Source of the DNA: Copromyces sp. CBS 386.78
Lineage: Eukaryota; Ascomycota; Sordariomycetes; Sordariales; Sordariaceae
Reading direction: 5' to 3'
NCBI GenBank assembly: GCA_030685235.1
Contig: MU839272.1
Coordinates: 1-57,757, forward strand
Length of the DNA: 57,757 nt
How positions within the stretch are numbered: position 1 is the first letter of the stretch; each line of letters begins with the position of its first letter. Under the pieces are notes generated by a model. It had not been told where the DNA came from, searched no databases, and saw only the letters and a program-made list of their open reading frames with translations. Position numbers and translations under genes: made by a program. Positions 57,191 through 57,757 of the stretch are shown one piece after another.

Positions 57191-57757
57191 TATATATATT
57201 TTTTTTATTTTTTTTTGCTTTTCGGATTTTCTTCTTTTTATTTTGATATTTATTTATCTTTTTATTTTTTCTTAGTTTATTTTTTTCTTTTTCTTTTTCT
57301 TTTTCTTTTTCTTTTTCTTTTTCTTATTTTTCTTTTTCCTTTTTTTTCCTTTTCTTTTTCTTATTTTTCTTTTTCCTTTTTTTTCCTTTTCTTTTTCTTT
57401 TTCTTTTTCTCCTTCTTATTTCTTCTCCTTTCTTTTCTTTAATTTTTCTTTTATTTTTCTTTTACTTTTTCCTCTATTTTTCTTTTATTTTTCCTTTATT
57501 TTTGCTTTGTTTTTTCTTTATATATATATTTTGTTTTACCTTTATATTTATATTTGTTTTCAATTTTACATTTATTTTCCTTTTCTTTTTTCCTTCCTTT
57601 TACTTCATTTTTCTATTTTTTTCCTTTTTATTTTTTTATTAAATTTACATTTAGTTTTTTTATTCATTTTTATTTTTATTTTTATTTTTATTTTTATTTT
57701 TATTTTTATTTTTATTTTTATTTTTATTTTTATTTTTATTTTTATTTTTATTTTTAT
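57190..57757. repeat. Pyrimidine-rich low complexity ending in a TTTTTA array
   Basis: Runs of ttttc/ttttcc from about 57275 to 57480 give way to tttta-type repeats. The last ~90 bp are a near-perfect 6-bp tandem array (tttttа type) that runs to the end of the window. It is not a telomere repeat. Confidence 0.85.

Noticed and set aside
57655..57757. Telomere repeat at the window end
   Set aside because: The array is TTTTTA-type, not TTAGGG, and lacks subtelomeric features.

Overview
The window looks like nuclear DNA of a filamentous ascomycete fungus, probably a Sordariomycete (inference). The evidence is short spliceosomal introns with CTAAC-type branch points, fungus-restricted protein families, eukaryotic tRNA genes with pol III T-runs, and blocks of AT-rich DNA with almost no CpA/TpG but ordinary CpG. 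That last pattern is the signature of repeat-induced point mutation (RIP).

Layout. (1) 1-21137 is a graveyard of transposable elements. It holds two minus-strand Ty3/gypsy remnants (1-6066 and about 6130-8900), a PIF/Harbinger-type transposase remnant (about 9900-11060, minus), a structurally complete but RIP-destroyed Ty3/gypsy element of the chromodomain class (11170-17864, with 211/214-bp LTRs and a 5-bp target duplication), and a Tc1/mariner-pogo type DNA transposon with about 53-bp terminal inverted repeats and a TA duplication (18205-21137). (2) 21138-29730 is an ordinary, unmutated gene island of four genes: an NmrA-like NAD(P)-binding protein, a class C beta-lactamase-like serine hydrolase (two exons), a 931-aa DUF6604 protein (two exons, minus) and a PaxB/AtmB-like membrane terpene cyclase (two exons). 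(3) 29731-53100 has normal base composition but is very gene-poor. I find only a tRNA-Leu(AAG) with an intron, an initiator tRNA-Met(CAT), one small two-exon cysteine-rich protein gene (44010-44334, minus) whose exons are under 60 codons, and several short non-autonomous DNA elements. Two of those have clear target-site duplications. (4) 53100-57110 is a second RIP-mutated block with a gag-like retroelement ORF on the plus strand. (5) 57190-57757 is pyrimidine-rich low-complexity sequence ending in a TTTTTA array.

How the genes may work together. The hydrolase belongs to the superfamily that includes LovD-type acyltransferases, and the cyclase belongs to the family that closes rings in indole-diterpene and meroterpenoid pathways. 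With the NmrA-like protein this could be the remnant of a secondary-metabolism locus, but no polyketide synthase, prenyltransferase, P450 or monooxygenase is visible, so the link is a hypothesis. The DUF6604 gene and the cyclase gene are divergent and share a 498-bp promoter region. The hydrolase and DUF6604 genes converge with 115 bp between their stop codons.
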